44,680 nucleotides of DNA from an uncultured Holdemanella sp. (GTDB taxonomy: Bacteria; Bacillota_I; Bacilli_A; Erysipelotrichales; Erysipelotrichaceae), in NCBI RefSeq assembly GCF_934754935.1, contig NZ_CAKVJB010000018.1:1-44680 (forward strand), given 5' to 3'. Below the pieces are notes generated by a model. That model was given only the letters and a program-made list of their open reading frames with translations, was not told where the DNA came from and searched no databases. Shown in pieces: positions 7,445-16,150 of the stretch. Made by a program: the position numbers and the translations under genes. The stretch's first letter is position 1. The number at the start of each line of letters is the position of its first letter.

Positions 7445-7744
7445 ATCTGTGGTTTGATAGTACAAATGACGAATTGCCATGACAGGATGATACAACAACA
7501 TTCTAGGTCCAGAAAAGCGCATCACATTACGTATCTGTTCTCTTTGATCCTTCTTGTAACAATGTACCTTACATTGTGAACAAAACGTTTTCGTTTCCAT
7601 AAACGGACACTTTTCAATACGCATCTTTGCGTATTCATACAAAGCTAAACATTTTTCACACAATTCTTTTTCTTTATGCTTCTTTCTACAATACAAATGT
7701 ATCATTTCATACACTGTACGCATTTCTTTTTCTCGCTTATCCAT
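7439..7744 (-). CDS. Nitrous oxide-stimulated promoter (YgbA_NO) family protein
   Basis: A 101-residue soluble protein matching the YgbA_NO family: CEKC, then YAKMRIEKCPF, CSQCKVHCY and the C-terminal VMRFSGPRMLLYHPVMAIRH. The conserved Cys residues (at least six) suggest metal or iron-sulfur binding. In enterobacteria ygbA is induced by nitric oxide; the molecular function is poorly known. Its ATG shares one base with the stop of the CydC-like gene (TAATG), so it is translationally coupled to the exporter. That fits a shared role in thiol or nitrosative-stress physiology (inference). Confidence 0.88.
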   Translation of the reverse strand: MDKREKEMRTVYEMIHLYCRKKHKEKELCEKCLALYEYAKMRIEKCPFMETKTFCSQCKVHCYKKDQREQIRNVMRFSGPRMLLYHPVMAIRHLYYQTTDK

Positions 7745-9381
7745 TAGCTGACTCTTTCAGATTCCATATGAATTACACGATCACAATACGATAAAGTCGA
7801 TTCACGATGTGAAACAAAAACAATGGTTTTATCTTTCCTTTCTTCATAGATTGATTTTAAGATAGCCCCCTCATTCAAACTATCCAAGTTACTCGTAGGC
7901 TCATCCAATAAAACAAGTTTTGAATCATGTAAAAACATACGTGCAAGACCTATTCTTTGCCTTTCTCCACCCGATAAAGAACTACCTAACTCTTCTACCA
8001 TTGTCTTATAGCCATTTGGCAAAGACTGAATATACTCATGAATATTCGCCTTCTTACAAGCCACTTCAATTTCTTCTACTGTCGCATCTTGTTTAGCTAC
8101 TTTTAAATTATTCTCAATCGTATCATGGAAAAGAATCGTTTCCTGTGTAACATACCCTTCATTCTTTCTTAAATTGGAAGTATTTAAACCCTTAATATCA
8201 ATCCTATCCACTAAGATTTTTCCTTTTGAAACATTCCAAAAACGCATCAACAATTTTAATAAAGTACTCTTACCACTGCCACTCTTTCCTTGAATTCCAA
8301 TCACTTCATCTTCTTGAATATTCAAATTCATATCTTTCAAGATTTGTTCTTCGTCATACGCAAAATCTACATCTAAAATATCTAAATTATTAAATTTAGC
8401 TTCATTACCATTTACTACCTCTTCAACCACAGGTGTTTCATCCAAAAGTGATATAACTCTTTGTCCAGCCCCAATTGTCTGCGATAGTGTTGAACCTAAA
8501 TTGGCCAACGCGATGACAGGACCAAAAGAAGAAACTTGTAGAACACTTGATACAATCGTGGATTGAATTGAACTATTCAAAGATACATGAATCAGACATA
8601 AGCCTAAAGATAATAAGACAACACATAGATTCGTTAATGAAATTGTCTTTGCCTGAAAATGTTTTAAGTCCTTTTCGCGATTTGCCAATAAAGCCGTTTG
8701 ATGATTTAAACCCGACAAGCGACGATTTGTATCCATATACTGCATACTTTCCTTTAAGCCACGCATGCTCTCTAATACATAATTATTTAAATTGCCAGCT
8801 TCTTTTCGATATTCTATCCCAATATGTCTTGATTTTTTTGAAATATAAATCGGCAAAGCAACGCCCACTACAACATAAGCGAAAAGTGAATATAGTCCAT
8901 AGATCCATCCAAACTGTATTTGAATCATCACACAAACTAAGCTTGTAACAAACGCAATACAAATTGGTGAAATGGTATGTGCATAGAACACTTCTAACAA
9001 TTCAATATCAGAAGTAATCAAAGAAATTAAGCTTCCTTTATCTTTTACTTCTAGCTTTGCAGGACACAACCTTCTTAATGCACCAAATACTTGATTCCGA
9101 ATTCGAGCCAACAATTTAAAGGCAATATAATGATTACATGCCTGTTCTGCATAGCGTAAGATTCCTCTCAATACTGCACATACAAACAACAAGATCACAA
9201 TCGTGTTAAAGCTAAATAAAGAGTTGTTTACTAATGCCATACTTGAAAGTACAGGAATAAAAATAGCGCATAAAAAGCCTGCCACATCCATAAAAATGGC
9301 ACAAATCATAAATCCTGTTAAAGGAAATACAAGCTGAATTAAACGTGAAAATATTTGAATTGTACTCATATTAGGCACCAT
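7744..9381 (-). CDS. cydC: ABC exporter half-transporter, CydC-like
   Basis: A 545-residue fused permease-ATPase. Six membrane helices occupy about residues 1-300. The nucleotide-binding domain has Walker A GKSGSGKST, signature LSGGERQRIGLARM and Walker B LVLLDEPTSNLD. It overlaps the next half-transporter by 11 bases, so together they form a heterodimer. Pair structure, lengths and order fit CydDC, which exports cysteine and glutathione and supports cytochrome bd assembly in E. coli. Anaerobic Firmicutes carry relatives without a known oxidase, and none is visible here, so the substrate is unproved. Start choice is between ATG 9381 and ATG 9369, the latter with GGTG before it. Confidence 0.78.
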   Translation of the reverse strand: MVPNMSTIQIFSRLIQLVFPLTGFMICAIFMDVAGFLCAIFIPVLSSMALVNNSLFSFNTIVILLFVCAVLRGILRYAEQACNHYIAFKLLARIRNQVFGALRRLCPAKLEVKDKGSLISLITSDIELLEVFYAHTISPICIAFVTSLVCVMIQIQFGWIYGLYSLFAYVVVGVALPIYISKKSRHIGIEYRKEAGNLNNYVLESMRGLKESMQYMDTNRRLSGLNHQTALLANREKDLKHFQAKTISLTNLCVVLLSLGLCLIHVSLNSSIQSTIVSSVLQVSSFGPVIALANLGSTLSQTIGAGQRVISLLDETPVVEEVVNGNEAKFNNLDILDVDFAYDEEQILKDMNLNIQEDEVIGIQGKSGSGKSTLLKLLMRFWNVSKGKILVDRIDIKGLNTSNLRKNEGYVTQETILFHDTIENNLKVAKQDATVEEIEVACKKANIHEYIQSLPNGYKTMVEELGSSLSGGERQRIGLARMFLHDSKLVLLDEPTSNLDSLNEGAILKSIYEERKDKTIVFVSHRESTLSYCDRVIHMESERVS

Positions 9382-11035
9382 ATCTTTCTAATTCTTTTTG
9401 TGTATTAAACAACTCACAATACACACCCTTTTGTTGGATCAGTTCTTCATGACTTCCACTCTCCACAATATTTCCATCTTTCAAACAATAGATTTGATCT
9501 GCATGAATTAGATTTGCCAAACGATGCGAGATACAAAGCACAAGTTTCTCTTTTGATAACTCATATAAAACTTCCATAATTTTATTTTCACTCTCTACAT
9601 CAATATTGCTCGTAGCTTCATCCATAATATAAATTGGTGAATCCTTCAATAAGGCCCTGGCCAAAACTAAACGTTGTCTTTGTCCTCCTGATAAGTTTTT
9701 GCCACCCTCTAAAATACGCATGTTAAGTCCACCTTGTTCTTTCACAAAATCAAGGATACCTACTTTTTCTAAAGCCATATTCATTTCTTGTTCTGATACT
9801 TTTTTAGCCATAGCTAAATTATCTCTAAGACTTCCACTAAATAAGTAGCTTTCTAAAGAAACTAAAGTCATATATGGATAGATATCAATATCTTTGATTT
9901 CATAATTTGATAATTTTAGTTCACCACTATAATTTGTATATTGTCCCATCAATAAAGAAGCAATCGTACTTTTTCCACTACCACTCTCACCAACAAAGCC
10001 TATTAATCCTTTGTTGGCTTCAAAACAAATATCGTGCAAGACTTCTTTATCGGTATATCCAAAACAAAGATTGGATGCAGATATAGAACAATCCTTTAAA
10101 TCTACTTCTTGTTTCTCATCTGTTTCCATTTCTAATATTCCAAACAATTTATCACTTGCGGCCATACCATTCATCGCAATATGAAAATAAGACCCCAATT
10201 GGCGCATAGGAATAAAAAATTCTGCTGAAATTAAAATAATAAATAATGTTTGAAATAAATCCGTTGTGCTTGTTAACGCAAAAACAATTCCCAATGCACT
10301 TCCTCCATAGGCAACTAGATCCATGACTGTTATCGAATTTAGCTGCATTGTCAAAACCCGCATTGTAATCTTACGAAAGTTTTCACTTTCCACATTCATC
10401 TTTTCGTGATAATGACCATCCGCCTCATAAATCTTGAGCGTCGTTAGTCCTTGAAGATTTTCTAGAAAACTATCCCCCAACTTTGTATATTGCCCCCAGT
10501 ATCGATTTAATAGTTTTTTCGCAAATTTTTGTACAAACACAATCGACATAGGAATCAAAGGGACACATATAAGTAAAACCAAAGCAGCTTTAAAATTCAT
10601 AAAAGAAATGACAATAAATAAAGTAATTGGTGCAATTAAAGAATAAAAGAATTGCGGAATATAATTGGCAAAATAGGTTTCTAATTGTTCAATACCTTCA
10701 CTAGATAATTGTACAATTTCTGCCGTACTCCATTTATTTGTATATCCAATTCCAATTTTAGATAACTTCTCATACAAACGCGAACGAAGCGTTTCCTTTA
10801 CAATATGACTGGATTGATACGACATCTCAATTGCCTTTTGATTTACAATATAGCGAAGTATTAAACATATAAAGATAATTCCAATACATAAAATATTTCT
10901 ATGTTTTGTGATAATTAAGCATAAACATGCCGTAGAACATACGTTACAAATCAATCCAATCCATTGATACAACACATTCTTTTGAATATAAGGAATACTT
11001 TCTTTTACCGAAAATAATAATTTTTTATTGATCAT
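9371..11035 (-). CDS. cydD: ABC exporter half-transporter, CydD-like
   Basis: A 554-residue permease-ATPase half: membrane domain about residues 1-310, then Walker A GESGSGKST, signature LSGGQRQRLVLARA and Walker B IYIMDEATSNID, with the H-loop in LCISHRLANL. It is the first gene of the cydD-cydC-ygbA-like operon, transcribed from a good promoter (TTGACA, 17 bases, TAAACT) and started at an ATG with GAGGTGG four bases upstream. Both ATPase sites look intact, so the heterodimer should hydrolyse ATP at two sites. Assignment to CydD rather than another heterodimeric exporter is by gene order and overall similarity. Confidence 0.78.
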   Translation of the reverse strand: MINKKLLFSVKESIPYIQKNVLYQWIGLICNVCSTACLCLIITKHRNILCIGIIFICLILRYIVNQKAIEMSYQSSHIVKETLRSRLYEKLSKIGIGYTNKWSTAEIVQLSSEGIEQLETYFANYIPQFFYSLIAPITLFIVISFMNFKAALVLLICVPLIPMSIVFVQKFAKKLLNRYWGQYTKLGDSFLENLQGLTTLKIYEADGHYHEKMNVESENFRKITMRVLTMQLNSITVMDLVAYGGSALGIVFALTSTTDLFQTLFIILISAEFFIPMRQLGSYFHIAMNGMAASDKLFGILEMETDEKQEVDLKDCSISASNLCFGYTDKEVLHDICFEANKGLIGFVGESGSGKSTIASLLMGQYTNYSGELKLSNYEIKDIDIYPYMTLVSLESYLFSGSLRDNLAMAKKVSEQEMNMALEKVGILDFVKEQGGLNMRILEGGKNLSGGQRQRLVLARALLKDSPIYIMDEATSNIDVESENKIMEVLYELSKEKLVLCISHRLANLIHADQIYCLKDGNIVESGSHEELIQQKGVYCELFNTQKELERYGA

Positions 11036-11046
11036 AATCCACCTCA

Positions 11047-11093
11047 GTTAGTTGAAACAAATCGAGTTTACAATAACTAACAATAAATGTCAA
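11047..11093 (-). promoter_or_regulatory. Promoter of the cydDC-like operon with flanking inverted repeat
   Basis: The minus strand has TTGACA (11088-11093), a 17-base spacer and TAAACT (11065-11070). An inverted repeat GTTAGTT (11047-11053) / AACTAAC (11075-11081) brackets the -10, a position suited to a repressor. It does not match the Rex or Fnr consensus. Confidence 0.65.
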
Positions 11094-11096
11094 ACC

Positions 11097-11126
11097 CAAA
11101 AAAACAACTAGATTTCTCTAGTCGTT
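11097..11126 (-). terminator. Terminator overlapping the cyclophilin stop codon
   Basis: The minus strand has AACGACTAGA, loop GAAA, TCTAGTTGTT, then at least seven T. The TAG stop (11118-11120) lies in the 5' arm. Confidence 0.85.
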
Positions 11127-11696
11127 AATTTCAGATACCTTAATTGTTTTTATGACAGGCTGCTTACTTTCAGCAATTGTACCATTATCATCCATGGGAT
11201 CAGCATCCTCACAAATTTGATCTACGATCTTCATTCCCTTAGTAACATGTCCAAAAGCTGCATATTGTCCATCTAATGAATCATTATCTTCTTGCATAAT
11301 AAAGAATTGTGAACTTGCCGAATCATAATCTGAACTTCTTGCCATAGAAATAACACCACGCTTATGCTTGATATTATTCTTTACACCATTATCCTTAAAT
11401 TCACCCTTGATTGTCTTATCCGATCCACCTGTACCATTCGCATTAGGATCTCCTCCCTGAATCATAAATCCTTTAATAATGCGATGGAATGTCAATCCAT
11501 CATAGAATCCTGATTCAGCTAAATCTACAAAGTTCTGTACCGTAATAGGAGCTGTTTTACCATCCAACTTTAGTGTAATTGTTCCATAATCCTTTACTTC
11601 AATTTTAGCGATATAATTCTTTGTCTCTTTTTGACACCCAAATAAAGATATACATAGAACAAACGAACATAGAATCGTTAATAGTCTTTTCATCAT
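11118..11696 (-). CDS. Lipoprotein cyclophilin-type peptidyl-prolyl cis-trans isomerase
   Basis: A 192-residue secreted lipoprotein. The start MKRLLTILCSFVLCISLFGCQK is a signal peptide with lipobox LFGC, so the mature protein would be tethered to the outer face of the membrane. The cyclophilin domain follows: FHRIIKGFMIQGGDPNANG holds the catalytic Arg and the binding pocket, then SSQFFIM and DGQYAAFGHV. It should speed prolyl isomerisation during folding of exported proteins. ATG 11696 (or 11693) follows an ideal AAGGAGGAGGTGG site. A candidate extended -10 (TGTTAAAAT) lies at 11713-11721, and a terminator separates it from the PTS operon upstream. Confidence 0.92.
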   Translation of the reverse strand: MMKRLLTILCSFVLCISLFGCQKETKNYIAKIEVKDYGTITLKLDGKTAPITVQNFVDLAESGFYDGLTFHRIIKGFMIQGGDPNANGTGGSDKTIKGEFKDNGVKNNIKHKRGVISMARSSDYDSASSQFFIMQEDNDSLDGQYAAFGHVTKGMKIVDQICEDADPMDDNGTIAESKQPVIKTIKVSEIND

Positions 11697-11733
11697 TTTC
11701 CACCTCCTCCTTATTTTAACAGGACAAGTCAAA

Positions 11734-11775
11734 GAAAAAAAGGATGTTCCCCATCAAAAGACAGGTAAAACATCC
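11734..11775 (-). terminator. Terminator of the LevR-PTS operon
   Basis: The minus strand has GGATGTT, a loop of about 20 bases, AACATCC, then eight T. It begins 10 bases after the stop of the SIS gene. Confidence 0.8.
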
Positions 11776-11785
11776 TAATTAGATC

Positions 11786-12784
11786 TTAGTATTCTAATCT
11801 TCTGTAGTAACGACGAATTTCCATTGGGTGACGAGTTTCGATTTCCATGTGAACGTCAATTCTGTTGTTTACAGCGTGCATTACATGGTGAGACAAGTGT
11901 TTACGATATTTTTCGCTAATACCCTTTAATTCGTAATCTTTAGAATCGATAATTGTGTAGTTTGCACAAATTCTCGGAATGAAGTTAGCAACACGTTCAG
12001 ATAATGGACGTTGAGCATCTTCACCAATATAAATTGTAACTGGAGTTTCTTTAGTTACGATTTCGAACATACCGTGGAAGAATTCATTAGATGTGATTGA
12101 TTTAGTTTTTAACCATAATTGTTCTTCCCAGTAGCACATTGCGTATGAGTAAGTAGCTCCCCATTGGTTACCAGCACCTACGAAATAGTGCATTTCATCA
12201 TTCCAGTGTTTTTTAGCAAATTCAATTGCGAATGGTTCAGCTTGCTTTTCAACTTCTACTAAATCTTGTGCTAAGTATTTGTCGAATTCTGCATACATAT
12301 CTTCGTAGTCTTCGAATTCACCATTGTTGAACATGAAACGGTCAGCAACCATGAAGAATTTTAATTGTTCGTTAATTGGATAAGAAATCTTGTAGTCTGC
12401 TAAGTCTAATAAGATAGCTTCTTTAGCATCAACGAATGAAATAACTGTAGCGCCAACTTCTGCTTTGATTTTTTTGATTGCGTCAACAACTTCTTTAGTA
12501 TTTCCAGTTACAGAAGAAATGATAACTACTGTATCTTTAGTAATACGTTTGTTTCCTGTAGTTAAATATTCAGCTGCATTTTCTGCCCAAGTTTCAATAG
12601 CTGACATTTCTTTCATGTGTACAGTTGCCTGCATAGCACTTGCCCAAGTACCACCAACACCTAACCAGCAGATATTTGAATATCCACGTTCACAAATTTC
12701 ATCAACGATTTCGTTGATTTGAGGGCGAAGAGCCAATGCGCCATTCACGCTGTCGATTTTTGCTTGTTCATTAAAATTAATCAT
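11786..12784 (-). CDS. SIS-domain deglycase, FrlB-like (Amadori sugar-amine 6-phosphate cleavage)
   Basis: A 332-residue two-SIS-domain protein. The first SIS motif is GVGGTWASA near residue 43 with ISSVTGNTKEV near 90. The second half carries SNEFFHGMFEIV and the closing RRYYRRLEY. E. coli FrlB has the matching SGEFRHGPLEIV and RRYYGGLVEY, so this belongs with fructoselysine-6-phosphate deglycase and related FraB/GfrF enzymes, which cleave sugar-amine phosphates to glucose-6-phosphate and the free amine. ATG 12784 was chosen over an upstream ATG because AGGAGGAAC precedes it. It is the last gene of the PTS operon and probably acts on the sugar phosphate that the PTS delivers. The exact amine is not readable. 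Confidence 0.82.
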   Translation of the reverse strand: MINFNEQAKIDSVNGALALRPQINEIVDEICERGYSNICWLGVGGTWASAMQATVHMKEMSAIETWAENAAEYLTTGNKRITKDTVVIISSVTGNTKEVVDAIKKIKAEVGATVISFVDAKEAILLDLADYKISYPINEQLKFFMVADRFMFNNGEFEDYEDMYAEFDKYLAQDLVEVEKQAEPFAIEFAKKHWNDEMHYFVGAGNQWGATYSYAMCYWEEQLWLKTKSITSNEFFHGMFEIVTKETPVTIYIGEDAQRPLSERVANFIPRICANYTIIDSKDYELKGISEKYRKHLSHHVMHAVNNRIDVHMEIETRHPMEIRRYYRRLEY

Positions 12785-12810
12785 TTTATTGTTCCTCCTC
12801 ATCTAATGAA

Positions 12811-13632
12811 TTAACCTGCTAATACGCCAAAATAAGCACCGATTACGCCAATGATCATTGTTCCGAAAATTAAAATTACTGGATTGACTTTCTTTTTCAA
12901 TAAGAAGTAATACAACCAAGTACCACCTAAACCAATTAATCCTGGCATAATTCCGTCTAAAATTGATTGAAGTGTTGTAACTTCATCACCAATTCTAGAT
13001 AATTCAACATTTAATGTTGTCCAAACCATATCTTTAGACATACAACCAACTACCATAACTCCAAGGATACTTGCAGCAGATAACAATTTGTCCATCATTC
13101 CATTTTCTTGCATCTTTTGTAAGTAGTTGAAACCTAAATTGTATCCAAAGTGAGCACCGAAGTAACGCACGATGAAACATGGAATGTTATAAAGTAAGAA
13201 ATATAAGATTGGTCCCATGATATTTCCAGCTTGTGCTAAAGAAATACCGATACCAACAGCGATAACACGTAAACATCCAACAAAGATTGAGTCACCAATA
13301 CCTGATAATGGACCCATTAATGCAGTTTTGATACTAGCAATTGCTTCTCCATCAACTTCGCCTCTAGCCTTCATTTCTTCCATTGAAGTAACTACACCAC
13401 CAACAAATGGAGCCAACTGTGGAGTAATGTTAAAGAATTCAACGTGTCTTACTAATGCATCACGATATCCTTCTTCATCACCTTCATAAATCTTTTTCAA
13501 GTTGTGATTCATCATCATCGCAAAGGCAATGTGCATCTGACGTTCATAGTTCCATGAGAATTCCATTCCTAGAGAACCTTGGTTAAATGCTAAATCTGTA
13601 ATATCTTTTTTAGTAATCTTAGAAGTCATCAT
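12811..13632 (-). CDS. PTS mannose-family transporter subunit IID
   Basis: A 273-residue IID membrane component. The soluble N-terminal part contains GSLGMEFSWNYERQMH and LALA-type residues, the conserved GPLSGIGDSIF follows near residue 107, and hydrophobic helices occupy the C-terminal half. It forms the sugar channel with IIC. Its start (ATG 13632 or 13629) lies inside the end of the IIC gene, overlapping by 14 bases, with GGGGGTG upstream, so translation is coupled. In fructoselysine/glucoselysine (Gfr-type) systems the same four-subunit layout is used. Confidence 0.92.
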   Translation of the reverse strand: MMTSKITKKDITDLAFNQGSLGMEFSWNYERQMHIAFAMMMNHNLKKIYEGDEEGYRDALVRHVEFFNITPQLAPFVGGVVTSMEEMKARGEVDGEAIASIKTALMGPLSGIGDSIFVGCLRVIAVGIGISLAQAGNIMGPILYFLLYNIPCFIVRYFGAHFGYNLGFNYLQKMQENGMMDKLLSAASILGVMVVGCMSKDMVWTTLNVELSRIGDEVTTLQSILDGIMPGLIGLGGTWLYYFLLKKKVNPVILIFGTMIIGVIGAYFGVLAG

Positions 13633-14395
13633 CGTCAGACACCCCCTGTACAGCTTCTGTTTCTGTTACTGCTTGTTTATCTAAGAAGTTATATTTTACC
13701 AATACTAAGATAACACCGATCATTGCTACACCTAATACTGGAACGCCCATATAAGCAGATAGAATAAATCCTAAGAAGTAATAAGGAATATTTTGTTTAT
13801 TAATTGTCATACGCATCAACATTGCGAAACCTAATGCAGGTAATAATCCGGCAGCTGCCGCCATACCACTAGTAACGAATTCTGGAATTGCATTGATCAA
13901 ATTGCCAACTGCATCGCCACCTAAATAGTAAGCAAATAATACTAATAAGAAACGACGTACTACTGTGATCATACCAATTAACCAGTGCGTAAATACTACA
14001 CCATTATAATTTCCTTTTGCTGCATAATCATCTGTCCAACGTAAGATGATTGAGTTAAATACATTACATAAGTTACCAATTGCTTGAGAAACTAATGCGA
14101 TAGGCATCGCCAAAGTTACAGCTGTTTCAATTCCTCTACCAGTCGATAAGGCAAATGCTGTAGCCAAAACACCACCAACGATTGTATCAGGCGGTATATA
14201 GGCACCAACACTAACTGCCCCCATAAAGAATAATTCTAGGCTTGCACCAATTACGATGGATTGCTCCAAATTACCAACTATTAGCCCTACTAATGGAGCT
14301 AAGATGATTGGACGGTTGATATAAAGAGAACCCATTTGATCCCCTAAAACACCAAGTGCTGCAACCAAACCAATCAAGATTGCTTGTAACAACAT
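13619..14395 (-). CDS. PTS mannose/sorbose-family transporter subunit IIC
   Basis: A 258-residue polytopic membrane protein with about seven helices. It carries the IIC signature region NRPIILAPLVGLIVGNLEQ near residue 27 and GASLELFFMGAVSVGAYIPPD. With IID it forms the membrane translocation unit. The acidic C terminus SDDDDF results partly from overlap with the IID start. The ribosome site AAGGAGGAGAG is strong; the IIB gene ends 26 bases upstream. Confidence 0.92.
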   Translation of the reverse strand: MLLQAILIGLVAALGVLGDQMGSLYINRPIILAPLVGLIVGNLEQSIVIGASLELFFMGAVSVGAYIPPDTIVGGVLATAFALSTGRGIETAVTLAMPIALVSQAIGNLCNVFNSIILRWTDDYAAKGNYNGVVFTHWLIGMITVVRRFLLVLFAYYLGGDAVGNLINAIPEFVTSGMAAAAGLLPALGFAMLMRMTINKQNIPYYFLGFILSAYMGVPVLGVAMIGVILVLVKYNFLDKQAVTETEAVQGVSDDDDF

Positions 14396-14421
14396 ATTTT
14401 GCTCTCCTCCTTGCTATGTTA

Positions 14422-14892
14422 TTAAAGAACGCTTTGTACCGGCACGCTACTTTCGCTGGCCAATTGTCGGATTTCTACTTCAACGCCTTTATCCAACATT
14501 GCTTTTATATCCTCTTCATCTTGAGGGCCTACAAATATAGCTTTGCTAATTTGCCGATATCCGTCTTGTTTTTTTGCTCCACCTAAGTTAATACTCTTAA
14601 TGGCTGGAACTTCTTGTACTAATCGATATGCATCGTGAATTGTTTGAACTACGATTAGTAATTTGTACTTATCTGTAACACCACTATTTAATGCTTTTAC
14701 AGCATTTTCAATGTCTTTGATAACCAACTTAACACCTGCTGGTTTACCTAATTTCAAAGTTGTTTTCCACATTTCATCATTTACTACCGCATCGCTCGCA
14801 ACCAAGATACAGTCTGCTTGTACTGCATTTGTCCAAGAGAATGCTACCTGACCATGTAGTAGTCGATGATCTACACGACATAACTTAATCAT
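14422..14892 (-). CDS. PTS mannose-family subunit IIB
   Basis: A 156-residue cytosolic phosphocarrier. RVDHRLLHGQV (residues 6-16) is the IIB active-site loop, and His14 accepts the phosphate from IIA and passes it to the sugar. Length and the C-terminal part are usual for the sorbose/mannose IIB family. TTAGGAGGAG precedes the ATG, and the gap from the IIA gene is 11 bases. Confidence 0.93.
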   Translation of the reverse strand: MIKLCRVDHRLLHGQVAFSWTNAVQADCILVASDAVVNDEMWKTTLKLGKPAGVKLVIKDIENAVKALNSGVTDKYKLLIVVQTIHDAYRLVQEVPAIKSINLGGAKKQDGYRQISKAIFVGPQDEEDIKAMLDKGVEVEIRQLASESSVPVQSVL

Positions 14893-14903
14893 TTTTTCTC
14901 CTC

Positions 14904-15314
14904 CTAAAATTCTTCTTCATTGTCGGTTGAAAGAAGATCGTTACAATAAATCAAGCCATCTTTGGCTTCTTGTACACTTTGGCGAATCATGTTTTCAATA
15001 TCATCATCTTGACGCATAAATACATTCATCAATAATCCAAGATTCATACCTGTAATTAAATGTGTATTTGGACGACTTAAACGCTTCATCCATTCATTAT
15101 TTACGCTACCACCAAATACATCTGTACATACAATGACTGAATCTGTATCTGGAATGTCTTTTAGTGATTCTTCAATCAAATCATTTACATCTTGTCCTTC
15201 TTCAACATAGGCTGTAATTATATGTGTGTTTGGCTGTTCTCCCAAAATAATTTGAACAGAGTTGTAAATGCCGCGTGAGAATGTCCCATGACTTGCCAAA
15301 ATAAAGTGTCTCAT
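14904..15314 (-). CDS. PTS mannose-family subunit IIA
   Basis: A 136-residue IIA domain protein starting MRHFILASHGTFSRGI. The His in ASHG (residue 9) is the expected phosphorylation site, receiving phosphate from HPr. TDVFGGSVNNEW is the conserved central loop. ATG 15314 overlaps the stop of the epimerase gene by one base (TAATG) and follows AAAGGAGGAG; longer upstream extensions have no family match. The IIA is a separate protein, not fused to IIB. Confidence 0.92.
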   Translation of the reverse strand: MRHFILASHGTFSRGIYNSVQIILGEQPNTHIITAYVEEGQDVNDLIEESLKDIPDTDSVIVCTDVFGGSVNNEWMKRLSRPNTHLITGMNLGLLMNVFMRQDDDIENMIRQSVQEAKDGLIYCNDLLSTDNEEEF

Positions 15315-16150
15315 TACTTCTCCTCCTTTCCTAAATTTTCTAAAGCTTTTAAAGTTGTCTGTTCTGCAACCCAAGGCTTTTCATAATATCTAGAAGTCGC
15401 TGTTTCCAGTGACAGATATCCATGGTATCCATTGGCCTCTAAATCAAGAAGATCTTGTTTTAGATCTCTTGTTCCATCTGACCATGCCAAGTGACCCGTT
15501 GGCTTTCCATCCACAAAGTGTGTATGGATCACATCTTTTCCAAACGCATCAAAATAATCTTGAATCGTATTATTGACGCGTGCCATAGCACCAAAATCAA
15601 TACATACCTTTAACTGTGGATGATTGACTGCATCCAAATATGTCTTTAATTGTTCCACACTATTTGCAAGAACTGATTCATCTGGTTGTAAAGCTTCGAT
15701 TGCCACCAAAATATCGTTAGCCATCGCATAATCACAAACCTTGCGCATCATTTTTACTGAACGATTCCAAGCCTCTTCTTTCGACTCATCATAATAAGCC
15801 CAGCCTGTTGTGATCAATATATGTTGGGCATTGACTTCTTTTGCGATATCCACCATTCGACAATAATATGCATATACATCTTCTTGACGTGTTGGACTTG
15901 CCACATTGTTTGGCTTTGGATTTGTTTGTTCTGGACAAATACCAATGATTTTTACATCATATTTTTTTGCGTATTCCTTAAGCTGTTCTACACTCTGATT
16001 TTTGTTGTAGTCCACATAGAAATGCATAGGACCCGTCCAAATCTCTACGTTCTTAATACCTAAACGATTCATTTCCTTAAAAAAACGTTCAAAAGAATAA
16101 AATCTATAATGACTATTCATTCCACATAATCGATCTTTAAAATTCGTCAT
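15314..16150 (-). CDS. TIM-barrel sugar phosphate isomerase/epimerase, FrlC-like
   Basis: A 278-residue AP-endonuclease-2/xylose isomerase-type TIM barrel. Likely metal ligands include the Glu of VAIEAL, the Asp of VCIDFGA, the His of IHTHFVDG and the Glu of YLSLETA, the usual E-D-H-E set of this superfamily. Position in a PTS operon with an FrlB-like deglycase points to FrlC-type epimerisation (fructoselysine to psicoselysine) or isomerisation of a related Amadori sugar. The gene overlaps the regulator by 14 bases and the IIA gene by one, so the operon is translationally coupled throughout. The substrate is inferred from neighbours. Confidence 0.83.
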   Translation of the reverse strand: MTNFKDRLCGMNSHYRFYSFERFFKEMNRLGIKNVEIWTGPMHFYVDYNKNQSVEQLKEYAKKYDVKIIGICPEQTNPKPNNVASPTRQEDVYAYYCRMVDIAKEVNAQHILITTGWAYYDESKEEAWNRSVKMMRKVCDYAMANDILVAIEALQPDESVLANSVEQLKTYLDAVNHPQLKVCIDFGAMARVNNTIQDYFDAFGKDVIHTHFVDGKPTGHLAWSDGTRDLKQDLLDLEANGYHGYLSLETATSRYYEKPWVAEQTTLKALENLGKEEK

